From: Candidatus Dormiibacter inghamiae
Lineage (GTDB): Bacteria; Chloroflexota; Dormibacteria; Dormibacterales; Dormibacteraceae
Reading direction: 5' to 3'
Length of the DNA stretch: 64,000 bases
Assembly (NCBI GenBank): GCA_016464825.1
Contig: JAEKNQ010000006.1
Span: 1 to 64,000, forward strand
Made by a program: the position numbers and the translations under genes. Under the pieces are notes generated by a model. That model was not told where the DNA came from. It saw only the letters and a list, made by a program, of their open reading frames with translations, and did not search any database. Shown in pieces: positions 56,684 through 64,000 of this stretch (positions are counted from its first letter, which is position 1; each line of letters starts with the position of its first letter).

Positions 56684-57061
56684 CTAATGTCCCCACATCT
56701 CGCGCTGCTGGTGCTGCACGGTGGCCGCGCCGTGCTCGCCGGTCCTGATCCGGACGGCGTCCTCGACGTCTATCACGAAGATCTTGCCGTCACCGACCTC
56801 GCCTGACTCACCAGTGCGGGCGGCGCCTGCCATCTTGTCTACCACCACCGGCACTATCTCCTGCCGCATCACTGCTTCGACCTTGAGGCGGGGCCGAAGT
56901 GAGATGTTCACCGAGGTGCCGCGATAGCGCTCTGTGTAGCCGCGCTGGGCGCCACAGCCTTTCACCTCCGTCACCGTGACGCCCGATACGCCGCATTCAT
57001 CGAGCACGTCTTGAACGGCTTGCAGATGCTCGTGCCGGATGATCGCGATGACCATCTTCAC
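56684..57061 (-). CDS. glnK: PII-type nitrogen regulatory protein (GlnK/GlnB)
   Basis: 125 residues. PII signature VTEVKGCGAQRGYTERYRG (about 31-49) and C-terminal GDGKIFVIDVEDAVRIRTGE. Two oddities stand out. The T-loop apex reads YRGTSVNISLRPR, so the tyrosine that is modified in other PII proteins (position 51) is replaced by valine. The ATP-binding B-loop has three extra residues (TGESGEVGDG instead of TGxxGDG). The GTG overlaps the amt stop (GTGA); the pair fits an Amt-blocking GlnK. Confidence 0.92.
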   Translation of the reverse strand: MKMVIAIIRHEHLQAVQDVLDECGVSGVTVTEVKGCGAQRGYTERYRGTSVNISLRPRLKVEAVMRQEIVPVVVDKMAGAARTGESGEVGDGKIFVIDVEDAVRIRTGEHGAATVQHQQREMWGH

Positions 57062-58533
57062 GCAGGTTCCACCTCCTGTCGCTCCGCCTCTCTCAGCTTG
57101 ACCCGTCGACCGCTCGGGACCTCCTGCCCGGCGGGGCGGTAGGCGCCGCCCGGCACTGGCATGAACGCTTCGGGATAGCCCCACATGCCGTGCTCGCTGA
57201 TGTCCAGGCCGTCAAGTTCGTCATGAGCTTCCGCTCTCAGGCCGACAGTTCGCTTGATGAGCCAGAAGATTCCGTAGCTGAGTCCGAAGGTGACCAGGAA
57301 GGAGCCGGCCACAGCCACCGCCTGGGCGCCGAGCTGATGCACGCTGCCTGTGTAGAAGAGGCCACCCTCACCCACCCCGTTGAACTTGGCCAGCGCCGGG
57401 ACTGTGAAGAGTCCGCAGGAGAGAGTGCCCCAGATCCCGGCCAGACCGTGGGCGGAGAGACAGCCGACCGGATCGTCGAGCTTCTTGTCGATGAGCGGGA
57501 TCGCCACAACCACTATGGTGCCGGCAACAGCGCCGATGACGATGGCCGCCCAGGGCTCGACGTAGCCCGAGGGCGCGGTGATCGCGACCAGCGCAGCTAT
57601 CGCGCCGTTTCCGATCATGCCCACATCGAGCGTCCGGCTGGTGAGATAGATGCCCAGCAGCGCCGCCAGGGCGCCCGCCGAGGCCGCCAGCTGTGTGGTT
57701 ATGACCACGTCAGCAAAGTGCAGGTTCACGGCATTCAGGGTGGAGCCGGGGTTGAAGCCGAACCAGCCGAACCAGAGGATCAGCACCCCGAGCTGGGCCA
57801 GAGGCATATTGTGACCCGGGATGGCGTTCGGCCGGTGGTCCTTTTCGTACTTGCCCAGGCGCGGACCCAGCAGCAGCAGCCCGGCCAGCCCGGCGGTGGC
57901 GCCCGTCAGATGCACCACTGTGGAACCGGCGAAGTCCTGCGCGCCCAGTGTTGCCTGGAGGAAACCGCCGCCAAAAAGCTGGTGGCTGATGAGCGGATAG
58001 ATGACGGCAGCGAAAGGGATGCCGAAGAGCACGTAGACGATGAACTTGGTGCGCTCGAGCATGGTGCCCCAGACGATCGCCAGCGAGACCGCGCAGAAGA
58101 CAAACTGGAACATGAATTTCGCCGCCGCGGGCGCTGTGCTGCCCGACATGGCCGGCAGGTTCAGCGTCGAGCCGGGCGAGAAGGTGGGAGCGAAGTTGCT
58201 GCCGCCGATCAGGGGAAAGAGCCAGGTGGCGGCCGCCCCAAAGGCCAGCGCAAAGCCGATCGCCCAGTAGGAAAGCGCGGCGACGCTGAAATTCGTGATC
58301 ACCTTGGCCACCACCGTGCCCACGTTCTTCATGCGGCTGAAGCCGACTTCCAGCATGGCGAAGCCAGCCTGCATGAACATGACGAGCACTGCAGCGACCA
58401 CCACCCAGACGGTGTCGGCGCCCACGGTCGCGGCCTGAGCCACCTGGCCCGGGTCCTGGGCGGCAGCCTGGACGTTGAGCGGGAAGGCGAAGAGGAGTAC
58501 GAGCGGCAGCAGGAGCACTTTCCAGGCTTTCAT
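57058..58533 (-). CDS. amt: Ammonium transporter
   Basis: About 491 residues. A signal peptide (first ~23 residues, ending VQAAAQ) and eleven membrane helices. Conserved features: FMQAGFAMLEVGFSR (about 52-66), the HLTGATAGLAGL segment with the first pore histidine, PNAIPGHNMPLAQLGVLILWFGWFGFN (about 240-265) and CLSAHGLAGIWGTL with the second pore histidine. The long cytosolic tail contains EHGMWGYPEAF. The ATG at 58533 gives the signal peptide. It is in one operon with the PII gene. Confidence 0.94.
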   Translation of the reverse strand: MKAWKVLLLPLVLLFAFPLNVQAAAQDPGQVAQAATVGADTVWVVVAAVLVMFMQAGFAMLEVGFSRMKNVGTVVAKVITNFSVAALSYWAIGFALAFGAAATWLFPLIGGSNFAPTFSPGSTLNLPAMSGSTAPAAAKFMFQFVFCAVSLAIVWGTMLERTKFIVYVLFGIPFAAVIYPLISHQLFGGGFLQATLGAQDFAGSTVVHLTGATAGLAGLLLLGPRLGKYEKDHRPNAIPGHNMPLAQLGVLILWFGWFGFNPGSTLNAVNLHFADVVITTQLAASAGALAALLGIYLTSRTLDVGMIGNGAIAALVAITAPSGYVEPWAAIVIGAVAGTIVVVAIPLIDKKLDDPVGCLSAHGLAGIWGTLSCGLFTVPALAKFNGVGEGGLFYTGSVHQLGAQAVAVAGSFLVTFGLSYGIFWLIKRTVGLRAEAHDELDGLDISEHGMWGYPEAFMPVPGGAYRPAGQEVPSGRRVKLREAERQEVEPA

Positions 58534-58668
58534 GGCCGCACAGTAACCGAGCGGGTCGGCGGCTGGTTGCGGTCTGTTCACACAGCTTTCGGACCGCGGA
58601 CTTGGTCCAATCGCACGGCTGGCTGTGGAGTTTTGCCTACCGGGACGCTTCGCGGGGGCGGACCGCCG

Positions 58669-59228
58669 TCAGTCGACTGTCTGGTTGCTGGCTGGTGGCC
58701 GGTAGTGCTGGAAGGCGGCAACCCAGTTGCTGGCGATGTCGTGGCGCGCCTGCTCCAGGGGCAGCCCGCCAAAGCAGACGCGGCCGTAGAGGTAGTACTC
58801 CAGGTCGTCCTTGCGCTGCGAGCCCCAGTATCCCGCTCGGGGCTGCGGCCACAGATTGCGGGGGGTCGCTCGGGCTGCCTCCCAAACCAAGTGGGATCAG
58901 GTGATCCTCCTGGTAGTCGGAGGCCCTGCCGGGGGCGCCCGTACTCGCGCATCTGCTGCTTCTTCAGCTGGTCGGTGTAGGCAGGCGGCGGCCTGACCGT
59001 CTTGGTGTAACCGCCCACACAGACTGTGGCCTACAGCGTTTCCTGGGTCACGCGCGGGTCGCCAGCGCCAGGCGTGAGGGCCGGGTCTGGCAGATCCTCA
59101 GCGGGCACAACGGTAGGGGCACTGGGCGCCACCACAGGCGCATGCACCGCCTTCCACTCCTTGTAGCCGATGCCCGCCACGACCGCTACGATCACGAGAA
59201 TCACAAGCAAGCCGACCAGCTTCTCCAC
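58669..59228 (-). pseudogene. Secreted/membrane-anchored 'DHLIPLELGG' protein, disrupted
   Basis: A GTG at 59228 starts a membrane helix (VGLLVILVIVAVVAGIGY) and a Pro-rich linker with LPDPALTPGAGDPRVTQETL, which then meets TAG at 59033-59031. The same frame continues as VCVGGYTKTVRPPPAYTDQL. Shifts at a G5 run (58931-58935) and a G6 run (58860-58865) are needed to reach DHLIPLGLGG, NLWPQP and LEQARHDIASNW. The restored protein is a common exported actinobacterial type with an HNH-nuclease-like DHLIPLELGG...NLWPEP core. One nonsense and two frameshifts argue for a true pseudogene. Confidence 0.72.
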
Positions 59229-59236
59229 TCCCAAAG

Positions 59237-59274
59237 TGTGACGCAGCCGTAATGTGACGCAGCCGTGACGCGGC
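59237..59274. repeat. Tandem 14-mer repeats between a pseudogene and glnA
   Basis: TGTGACGCAGCCGT occurs at 59237-59250 and again at 59253-59266 (period 16), with a third partial GTGACGCGG directly after. Such tandem blocks may be regulator-binding sites. They sit 9 bases from the pseudogene start and about 185 from glnA. A TTGAAC with a TACTCT about 17 bases on (59324-59352) could be the glnA promoter, but this is weak. Confidence 0.45.
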
Positions 59275-59450
59275 ATTCCTACGGGTGGTCTGCCGCAATC
59301 GGCTCGCACCGTTAGTTGGATGCTTGAACCGGTGCAGCAGCGCTTTACTCTGTGTGCCCCGACCAGAGAGAAGAGTCTCGCGACTGCCTAGCCTGAAGGC
59401 TGGCGAGCAGTCCCAGCTCGCCTGCCCACCATCTGTCCCAGGAGATGCCG

Positions 59451-60899
59451 ATGGCTATCGACGTAGAAGCGAAGAGAGAGACAAGCCCCCGCGACGTACT
59501 GCAGAAGGCTCGCGCAGCGGGCGTGCGCGTGGTCGATGTGAGGTTCGTGGACTTACCCGGCCAGTGGCAGCACTTCAGCCTGCCCCTCAGCGCTCTCGAT
59601 GAGGAGGCCTTCCAAGAAGGACTGGGCTTCGACGGCTCCAGCATTCGGGGCTTCCAAGCGATCAACGAGAGCGACATGCTTCTCATGCCCGATCCTGACA
59701 CAGCGACCATCGACCCGGTTCTGAAGGTGCCGACCATGTTCATCATCTGCGACGTGGTCGACCCGGTGACGAGAGAGCCGTACAGTCGCGATCCCCGCTT
59801 CGTGGCCAAGAAGGCCGAGTCCTATCTCCGCCAGACGGGCATCGCCGACGTCAGCTATTTCGGCGCCGAGGCGGAGTTCTACATCTTCAACAGCCTGCGC
59901 TTCGATCAGAACGCGAATAGCGGCTACTACTTCATCGACTCGGAGGAGGGCATCTGGAACTCCGGCCAGGACGGGGGTGCCCCCAACCTGGGTTACCGGC
60001 CGCGCTTCAAGGAAGGTTACTTCCCGGTACCGCCGACCGACAAGTTCCAGGACCTGCGCTCAGAGATCATGCTCAAGCTGATCGACGCAGGCATCGATGT
60101 AGAGGTTCAGCACCACGAGGTGGGCACCGCTGGGCAGGCGGAGATCGACCTCCGCTTCAATTCCCTCACCAAGTCAGCCGACACGATGCTCGTCTACAAG
60201 TACATAGTCAAGAACGTCTGCCAGCAGCACGGCTACGTGGCGACTTTCATGCCCAAGCCGCTGTTTCAGGACAACGGCTCAGGCATGCACTGTCACATGA
60301 GCCTCTGGAAAGACGGCGAGACGCTGATGCACGACGCCGACCAGTACGCCGGCCTGAGCGATCTCTCCCGCTGGTACATCGGCGGCCTGTTGAAGCACGC
60401 CCCCGCCCTGCTCGCCTTCTGCGCCCCCACCACCAACTCCTACCGGCGCTTGGTGCCTGGCTACGAGGCGCCCATCAACCTCGTCTACTCACAGCGCAAC
60501 CGTTCAGCCTGTGTACGCATCCCGGCTTACTCACAGAGTCCCAAGGCCAAGCGGCTGGAGTTCCGCTCGCCCGACCCTAGCGCCAACCCCTATCTCGCCT
60601 TCGCGGCGATGCTGATGGCAGGACTGGACGGCATCCAGAACAAGCTGGAGCCGCCCGCCCCCGTCGATAAGGACATTTACGAGTTGGAGGGCGAGGAGAA
60701 GGCGGCCATCGCCAACGTGCCAGGCTCGCTGGGCGAGGCGCTGAACGCCCTGGAGGCCGACCATGAGTTCCTGCTCCAGGGCGACGTGTTCACCGAGGAC
60801 CTGATCGAGACCTGGGTCGAGTACAAGCGCAAGCGCGAGGTGGACCAGGTGGCGCTGCGCCCGCATCCCTGGGAGTTCTTCCTCTACCACGACGCTTAA
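59451..60899 (+). CDS. glnA: Glutamine synthetase, type I
   Basis: 482 residues. It assimilates ammonium into glutamine. Blocks present: [19 protein letters not shown] (about 24-42), FDGSSIRGF (about 61-69), metal-site [10 protein letters not shown], the ATP-binding [18 protein letters not shown] and the NRSACVRIP arginine finger. [11 protein letters not shown] segment stands where the adenylylation-type tyrosine (near residue 397) is expected, so covalent control is possible. AGGAG with a 6-base spacer selects the ATG at 59451 over one at 59445. Grouped with amt and PII. Confidence 0.95.
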   Translation: MAIDVEAKRETSPRDVLQKARAAGVRVVDVRFVDLPGQWQHFSLPLSALDEEAFQEGLGFDGSSIRGFQAINESDMLLMPDPDTATIDPVLKVPTMFIICDVVDPVTREPYSRDPRFVAKKAESYLRQTGIADVSYFGAEAEFYIFNSLRFDQNANSGYYFIDSEEGIWNSGQDGGAPNLGYRPRFKEGYFPVPPTDKFQDLRSEIMLKLIDAGIDVEVQHHEVGTAGQAEIDLRFNSLTKSADTMLVYKYIVKNVCQQHGYVATFMPKPLFQDNGSGMHCHMSLWKDGETLMHDADQYAGLSDLSRWYIGGLLKHAPALLAFCAPTTNSYRRLVPGYEAPINLVYSQRNRSACVRIPAYSQSPKAKRLEFRSPDPSANPYLAFAAMLMAGLDGIQNKLEPPAPVDKDIYELEGEEKAAIANVPGSLGEALNALEADHEFLLQGDVFTEDLIETWVEYKRKREVDQVALRPHPWEFFLYHDA

Positions 60900-60921
60900 C
60901 GGGTCCCCGGCACTCAGACCA

Positions 60922-60955
60922 GAAGCCCCGGTCCTCGTGGTAGTGCCGGGGCTTC
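60922..60955. terminator. Hairpin between convergent glnA and aminotransferase genes
   Basis: GAAGCCCCGG (60922-60931) pairs fully with CCGGGGCTTC (60946-60955) around a 14-base loop, 22 bases after the glnA stop and 4 bases from the stop of the convergent gene. No long T-run follows on either side, but the position and 10-bp stem fit a shared bidirectional terminator. Confidence 0.65.
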
Positions 60956-60959
60956 GCAT

Positions 60960-62300
60960 TCAGGCGGTTTGGGCCAGCCTCGCCGCCACTTGATCCGCCG
61001 ACTCGACCACTTGATCGATGTCGGCATCGGTCAGGCAGGTCGGAAGGGCCGCCATCAACCGCGGCGCGAACATGACGCCCTCGTTCATCATGGCCAGGAA
61101 GAACTCGCGGCTCAGCTCCTTGTCCGCCGCCGCGAGCGAGCGGTAATCGCGGACCGGCCGGCTGCTGAAGTGGATGTTGAGCAGGGAGCCCGCGCAGTTG
61201 ACCTGCGCAGCGAGATCATGGCTGTCGAAGGCTTGCTGCAGTCCCGACCGGAGCCTCTCCCCCTTCCCCTCCAACTCCGCGTAGACCGGTTCGGTGAGCT
61301 CTCGCATCCCGGCCAGCCCAGCTGCCATGCCCAGCGGATTGCCGTTGTATGTGCCTCCCTGCGGGAGCGAGTCCTGGCGGCCGGGTAGGAGCAGCTCCAT
61401 CACGTCGGCCCGGCCGCCGAAGGCTGCGACAGGCAATCCGCCGCCGATGATCTTGCCCATGGTCGTCAGCTCCGGGGTCACGCCGTAGCGCGCCTGGGCT
61501 CCGCCATAGGCGACCCGAAGCGAGATGATCTCGTCGAAGATCAGCAGGATTCCGTGCTGGGAGGTGACCTCGCGCAGCCGCTCCAGAAAGCCCGGCTCCG
61601 GCGGTATGACGCCGCCGGCGCCGATGATGGGCTCGACGATGACTGCCGCCAGCTCGGCTGCGTGCCGCATCACGATGGCGGCGGCCGCAGCCGGATCGTT
61701 GAAGGGCAGCACTACCGTCGCGGCCACCGCGGCCGCCGGAGTGCCTGACGAGTCAGCGACCGGCCGCGGCTCACTGGCGGGGCCGGCCAGCTCTGGATCG
61801 GGATGGGTCGAGACCTCGGCGAAGTCATGGGTCCCGTGGTAGCCGCCCTCACAACGGGCGGTCTTGGGCCGGCCTGTGAACGCCCGGGCCAGCCGCAGGG
61901 CGAACATGGTCGCCTCGGTGCCTGAACTGCAGAAGCGGATGCGCTCGACGGAGGGCACACGGTCGCACAGCATGCCTGCCAGCTCGACCTCGAGCGGATT
62001 GGTGGCGGCGAAGCCTGTCCCTCTCGCCGCCTGCTCGCGAATCGCTGCCACGATGGCGGGGTGGGCGTGGCCCAGGATCATGGAGGAGTAGTTGCAGATG
62101 AGGTCAAGCCGCTCGACCCCGTCGACGTCCCAGACACGCGCACCGTGGCCGCGCTCGATGTAGATCGGATACGGGTCGACATACGTTGTGGTCCGCGTTG
62201 TGCCGCCCGGCATGAGCTCGCGGGCGCGCTCGGCAAGCTCGCGGGATCGGGGGCTGCGTCGCCGGTACTCGAGCTCCGCCTCAGTCATAGGCTCAAGCAT
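60960..62300 (-). CDS. Class III aminotransferase, glutamate-1-semialdehyde mutase-like
   Basis: 446 residues, HemL/GSA-aminotransferase-like fold. PLP-site features: SSGTEATMFALRLARAFTGR (about 130-149), LLIFDEIISLRVAYGG (about 254-269; D for the pyridine nitrogen) and the Schiff-base lysine in TTMGKIIGGGLPVAAFGG (about 283-300). PGGTTRTTTYVDPYPIYIERG near 31 is typical of the GSA-like subgroup. The rest of the haem pathway is absent nearby, so a different keto or amino acid substrate is also possible. ATG at 62300 or at 62288. Confidence 0.88.
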   Translation of the reverse strand: MLEPMTEAELEYRRRSPRSRELAERARELMPGGTTRTTTYVDPYPIYIERGHGARVWDVDGVERLDLICNYSSMILGHAHPAIVAAIREQAARGTGFAATNPLEVELAGMLCDRVPSVERIRFCSSGTEATMFALRLARAFTGRPKTARCEGGYHGTHDFAEVSTHPDPELAGPASEPRPVADSSGTPAAAVAATVVLPFNDPAAAAAIVMRHAAELAAVIVEPIIGAGGVIPPEPGFLERLREVTSQHGILLIFDEIISLRVAYGGAQARYGVTPELTTMGKIIGGGLPVAAFGGRADVMELLLPGRQDSLPQGGTYNGNPLGMAAGLAGMRELTEPVYAELEGKGERLRSGLQQAFDSHDLAAQVNCAGSLLNIHFSSRPVRDYRSLAAADKELSREFFLAMMNEGVMFAPRLMAALPTCLTDADIDQVVESADQVAARLAQTA

Positions 62301-62416
62301 GGCAGGCCGGCATGGAGCCAGCGTTCGCGGCGTCAGATCGGCGGCTCGACGCCGTCACGCGACAGGCTCGCCGGACAGTTGCCTGCCGTGCCCGCGTGGA
62401 CTTACGATTCCGGGCG

Positions 62417-63034
62417 ATGGCATTCCAGGGCTGGAAGGGTGACTTCGTCGGCTTCTTCCGCGGCTTGGAGCTAGACAACTCCAAACGCTACTTCGAGGCA
62501 CATCGCGATCAGTACGAGCGCGAGGTGCGAAAGCCGATGGACGACCTGGTGGGCGAGCTCACACCGCTCCTCGGTCCGGCGAAGATCTTCCGGATCAACC
62601 GCGACCTCCGCTTCTCAGCAGACAAGTCACCGTACAAGACCAACCTCGCAGCCGTCGTCGGCCCCCTCTACCTCCACCTTGACGCCCGTCTCTTCTACAT
62701 AGCCGCCGGCGCGCACATGCCGAGCGGCGCGTGGCTGATTCGGTACCGGCAGGCGGTGGCGGGTGGGGCCGGCGCGGATCTCGCCCGGCGCGTGGAAAAG
62801 ATGCGCGCCGCCGGCCTCGACGTGGGCGGGAATGAGCTCAAGACGGCGCCGCGCGGATATGCCGCGGACCACCCCCGCATCGAGCTTCTGCGCTGGCGCG
62901 AGGTGGGGGTCGGCAAGCGGTTCCCGCTCGAACCCTGGATCGCCACGCCGGCGGTGAAGGACCGCGCGATCGAGACCTGGGAGGCAATGCGGCCGCTCGC
63001 CGATTGGCTGTCGGATCACGTACCCCAGCCGTAG
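62417..63034 (+). CDS. DUF2461 (TIGR02453) protein
   Basis: 205 residues. Conserved opening FVGFFRGLELDNSKRYFEAHRDQYE (split pattern F...L..NN...WF...R..YE) and the central IFRINRDLRFSADKSPYKTNLA (about 57-78) define the family. AAGAHMPSGAWLIRYRQAV follows. Function unknown. The ATG at 62417 gives the family length; upstream in-frame sequence overlaps the region antisense to the aminotransferase start. Probably monocistronic. Confidence 0.88.
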   Translation: MAFQGWKGDFVGFFRGLELDNSKRYFEAHRDQYEREVRKPMDDLVGELTPLLGPAKIFRINRDLRFSADKSPYKTNLAAVVGPLYLHLDARLFYIAAGAHMPSGAWLIRYRQAVAGGAGADLARRVEKMRAAGLDVGGNELKTAPRGYAADHPRIELLRWREVGVGKRFPLEPWIATPAVKDRAIETWEAMRPLADWLSDHVPQP

Positions 63035-63087
63035 AGCGAGACCCGACCGATCTCCCCAGGCTTAGCTGGGAACGAGCACCCCCGGCC

Positions 63088-64000
63088 TCAGACGCCCAGC
63101 ATCGCGTGTGCGCGCAGCGCGATGGCCACTGCCACGCGGGTTTCCGGGTCGCGCAGCGAGAGCCCCGTCAGCTTCTCGATCCGCTCGACGCGGTAGTTGA
63201 TGGAATTGATGTGAATGCCCAGGGCGCGGGCGGCGGCGCGGCGCACCCACCGGGCTGCGGCCAAGGCTTCCAGCGTCTCCAGGAGCGGCGTATCGCGTGA
63301 TTCGGCGTAGGTCAACAAGGAGCCCAGCACATCGCTGACGAAGCCGCGCAGGGCCTCCGGTGACTGCACCTCCAGCAGCAGTCGGAAAGCACCCAATGAC
63401 CTGTAGGTGGTCACCTGGCTCCGAGCGCCGGCCCGCCGCGTCAGCCGCAGGGCCTGCCGCGCCTCCACGTGAGATCGCGCCAGCTCGGAGACCGAGCGGG
63501 CGAGGTTGCCAACGCCGGCCGATGCCGTTACCGGTTTCAGCACGGGAGCCGCCGCGGCTCGAAGGTGCTCGGCCAACTTCTCGGCGGCAAGCAGATCCGG
63601 CGTCTGCTCACCCGGCGCCAAGACGACAGCTCCTGTCGAGCGCACCATTGCCAGGCCGCCCACAAGACGTCGCTTGAGGACTTCTCCGAGTGCGGCATCC
63701 AGACGATCCTGCCGGGCGGGGTCGTTGCGGCCGGAATCGACTGCCTGGTCGTCAGGCTCGATCACTATCACCCAAGCGCTGTGCGGAAGCCGGTGGCCCA
63801 AGCGCTCCGCCTGAGCGGCCAATCGCTCCATCTCATCCTCGGCGAGGCCTCCTGCCAGTACCTCCTCGACCAGATCGCCACGCAGCCGTCTCTCGACCTC
63901 GGCCGCGGCGCGCTCCTTGGAGAGCTCCAGGGCCAGGACTGTGGAACCGTGCTCCAGCGCGCGCCTGCGTCCCTCCTCGTCGAGAACCTGCTCAGGCACC
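63088..64000 (-). CDS. PucR-type transcriptional regulator (start outside window)
   Basis: At least 304 residues to the window edge; the N-terminus is missing. The C-terminal PucR helix-turn-helix (HTH_30) is clear: TLEALAAARWVRRAAARALGIHINSINYRVERIEKLTGLSL-like pattern ending in RDPETRVAVAIALRAH. A GGDEF-like/CdaR middle region lies before it, with SAGVGNLARSVSELARSHVEARQAL. Such regulators control purine, sugar-acid or amino-acid use, often of a neighbouring operon outside this window. Confidence 0.85.
   Translation of the reverse strand, partial: VPEQVLDEEGRRRALEHGSTVLALELSKERAAAEVERRLRGDLVEEVLAGGLAEDEMERLAAQAERLGHRLPHSAWVIVIEPDDQAVDSGRNDPARQDRLDAALGEVLKRRLVGGLAMVRSTGAVVLAPGEQTPDLLAAEKLAEHLRAAAAPVLKPVTASAGVGNLARSVSELARSHVEARQALRLTRRAGARSQVTTYRSLGAFRLLLEVQSPEALRGFVSDVLGSLLTYAESRDTPLLETLEALAAARWVRRAAARALGIHINSINYRVERIEKLTGLSLRDPETRVAVAIALRAHAMLGV

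Noticed and set aside
57190-58980. 596-codon open frame on the plus strand
   Set aside because: It is antisense to amt and the disrupted gene; no recognisable protein and odd composition.

Overview
This is a high-GC bacterial chromosome segment, almost entirely protein-coding, with tightly overlapping operons (stop/start overlaps such as ATGA, GTGA, TTGA and TGATG). GTG and TTG starts are frequent. The organism looks like a Gram-positive-type or Terrabacterial heterotroph: actinobacterial-style arg operon with ArgR, HisZ-dependent short HisG, menaquinone-type Rieske/split cytochrome b with a PDWY quinol-site motif, and a TPR repeat style (AWLW...A) common in Chloroflexota. A Chloroflexota/Dormibacterota-like or deep actinobacterial lineage is my inference; no rRNA or marker tree is available here.

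Layout. 0-0.25 kb: the end of an IS481-type transposase, then tRNA-Ser. 0.3-11.4 kb: an SRPBCC protein and the leftward run argC-J-B-D-R-G-H followed by greA-lysS-serS; two ARG-box-like operators lie directly in front of argC. 11.4-15.8 kb, rightward: a DUF427 protein, a four-gene cassette (GT2 glycosyltransferase, GntA-like haem N-hydroxylase, DUF1989, methyltransferase) and an acetate-type transporter. 15.8-22.4 kb, leftward: TPR protein, then hisZ-G-D-B-H-F-I. hisA and hisC are absent, and a dispersed repeat sits where hisA is usually found. 22.4-28 kb: a branched-chain amino-acid ABC transporter (substrate-binding protein, LivH, M, G, F).

28-47 kb: a beta-propeller lipoprotein, a FAD oxidase, an AI-2E family exporter, and activated-sugar genes (cupin, phosphomannomutase, mannose-1-P guanylyltransferase) behind metK. 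Then come an M55 peptidase, a patatin-like lipase and a hairpin-rich non-coding block. These are followed by UDP-glucose dehydrogenase, a UDP-glucuronate decarboxylase-like epimerase, apt and ahcY in one operon, then a GT4 glycosyltransferase, dinB, a DnaQ-like exonuclease and a flippase. Together this region suggests surface polysaccharide synthesis placed next to the SAM/methyl cycle.

47-64 kb: a Rieske-cytochrome b6-subunit IV operon, then two broken genes (a TPR-membrane-periplasmic-binding-pentameric ion channel chimera and a YidB protein). Next are a GNAT acetyltransferase, a membrane GT2, thioredoxin, a DUF1330 protein and a GH15 glucosidase. Nitrogen genes follow (amt-PII leftward, glnA rightward) around a third broken gene, and the window ends with a class III aminotransferase, a DUF2461 protein and a PucR-type regulator cut by the window edge. 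The most unusual items are the ion-channel chimera remnant, the GntA/DUF1989 cassette beside arginine synthesis, a ~145-bp repeat pair, and genes whose conserved N-termini lie upstream of any ATG/GTG/TTG.
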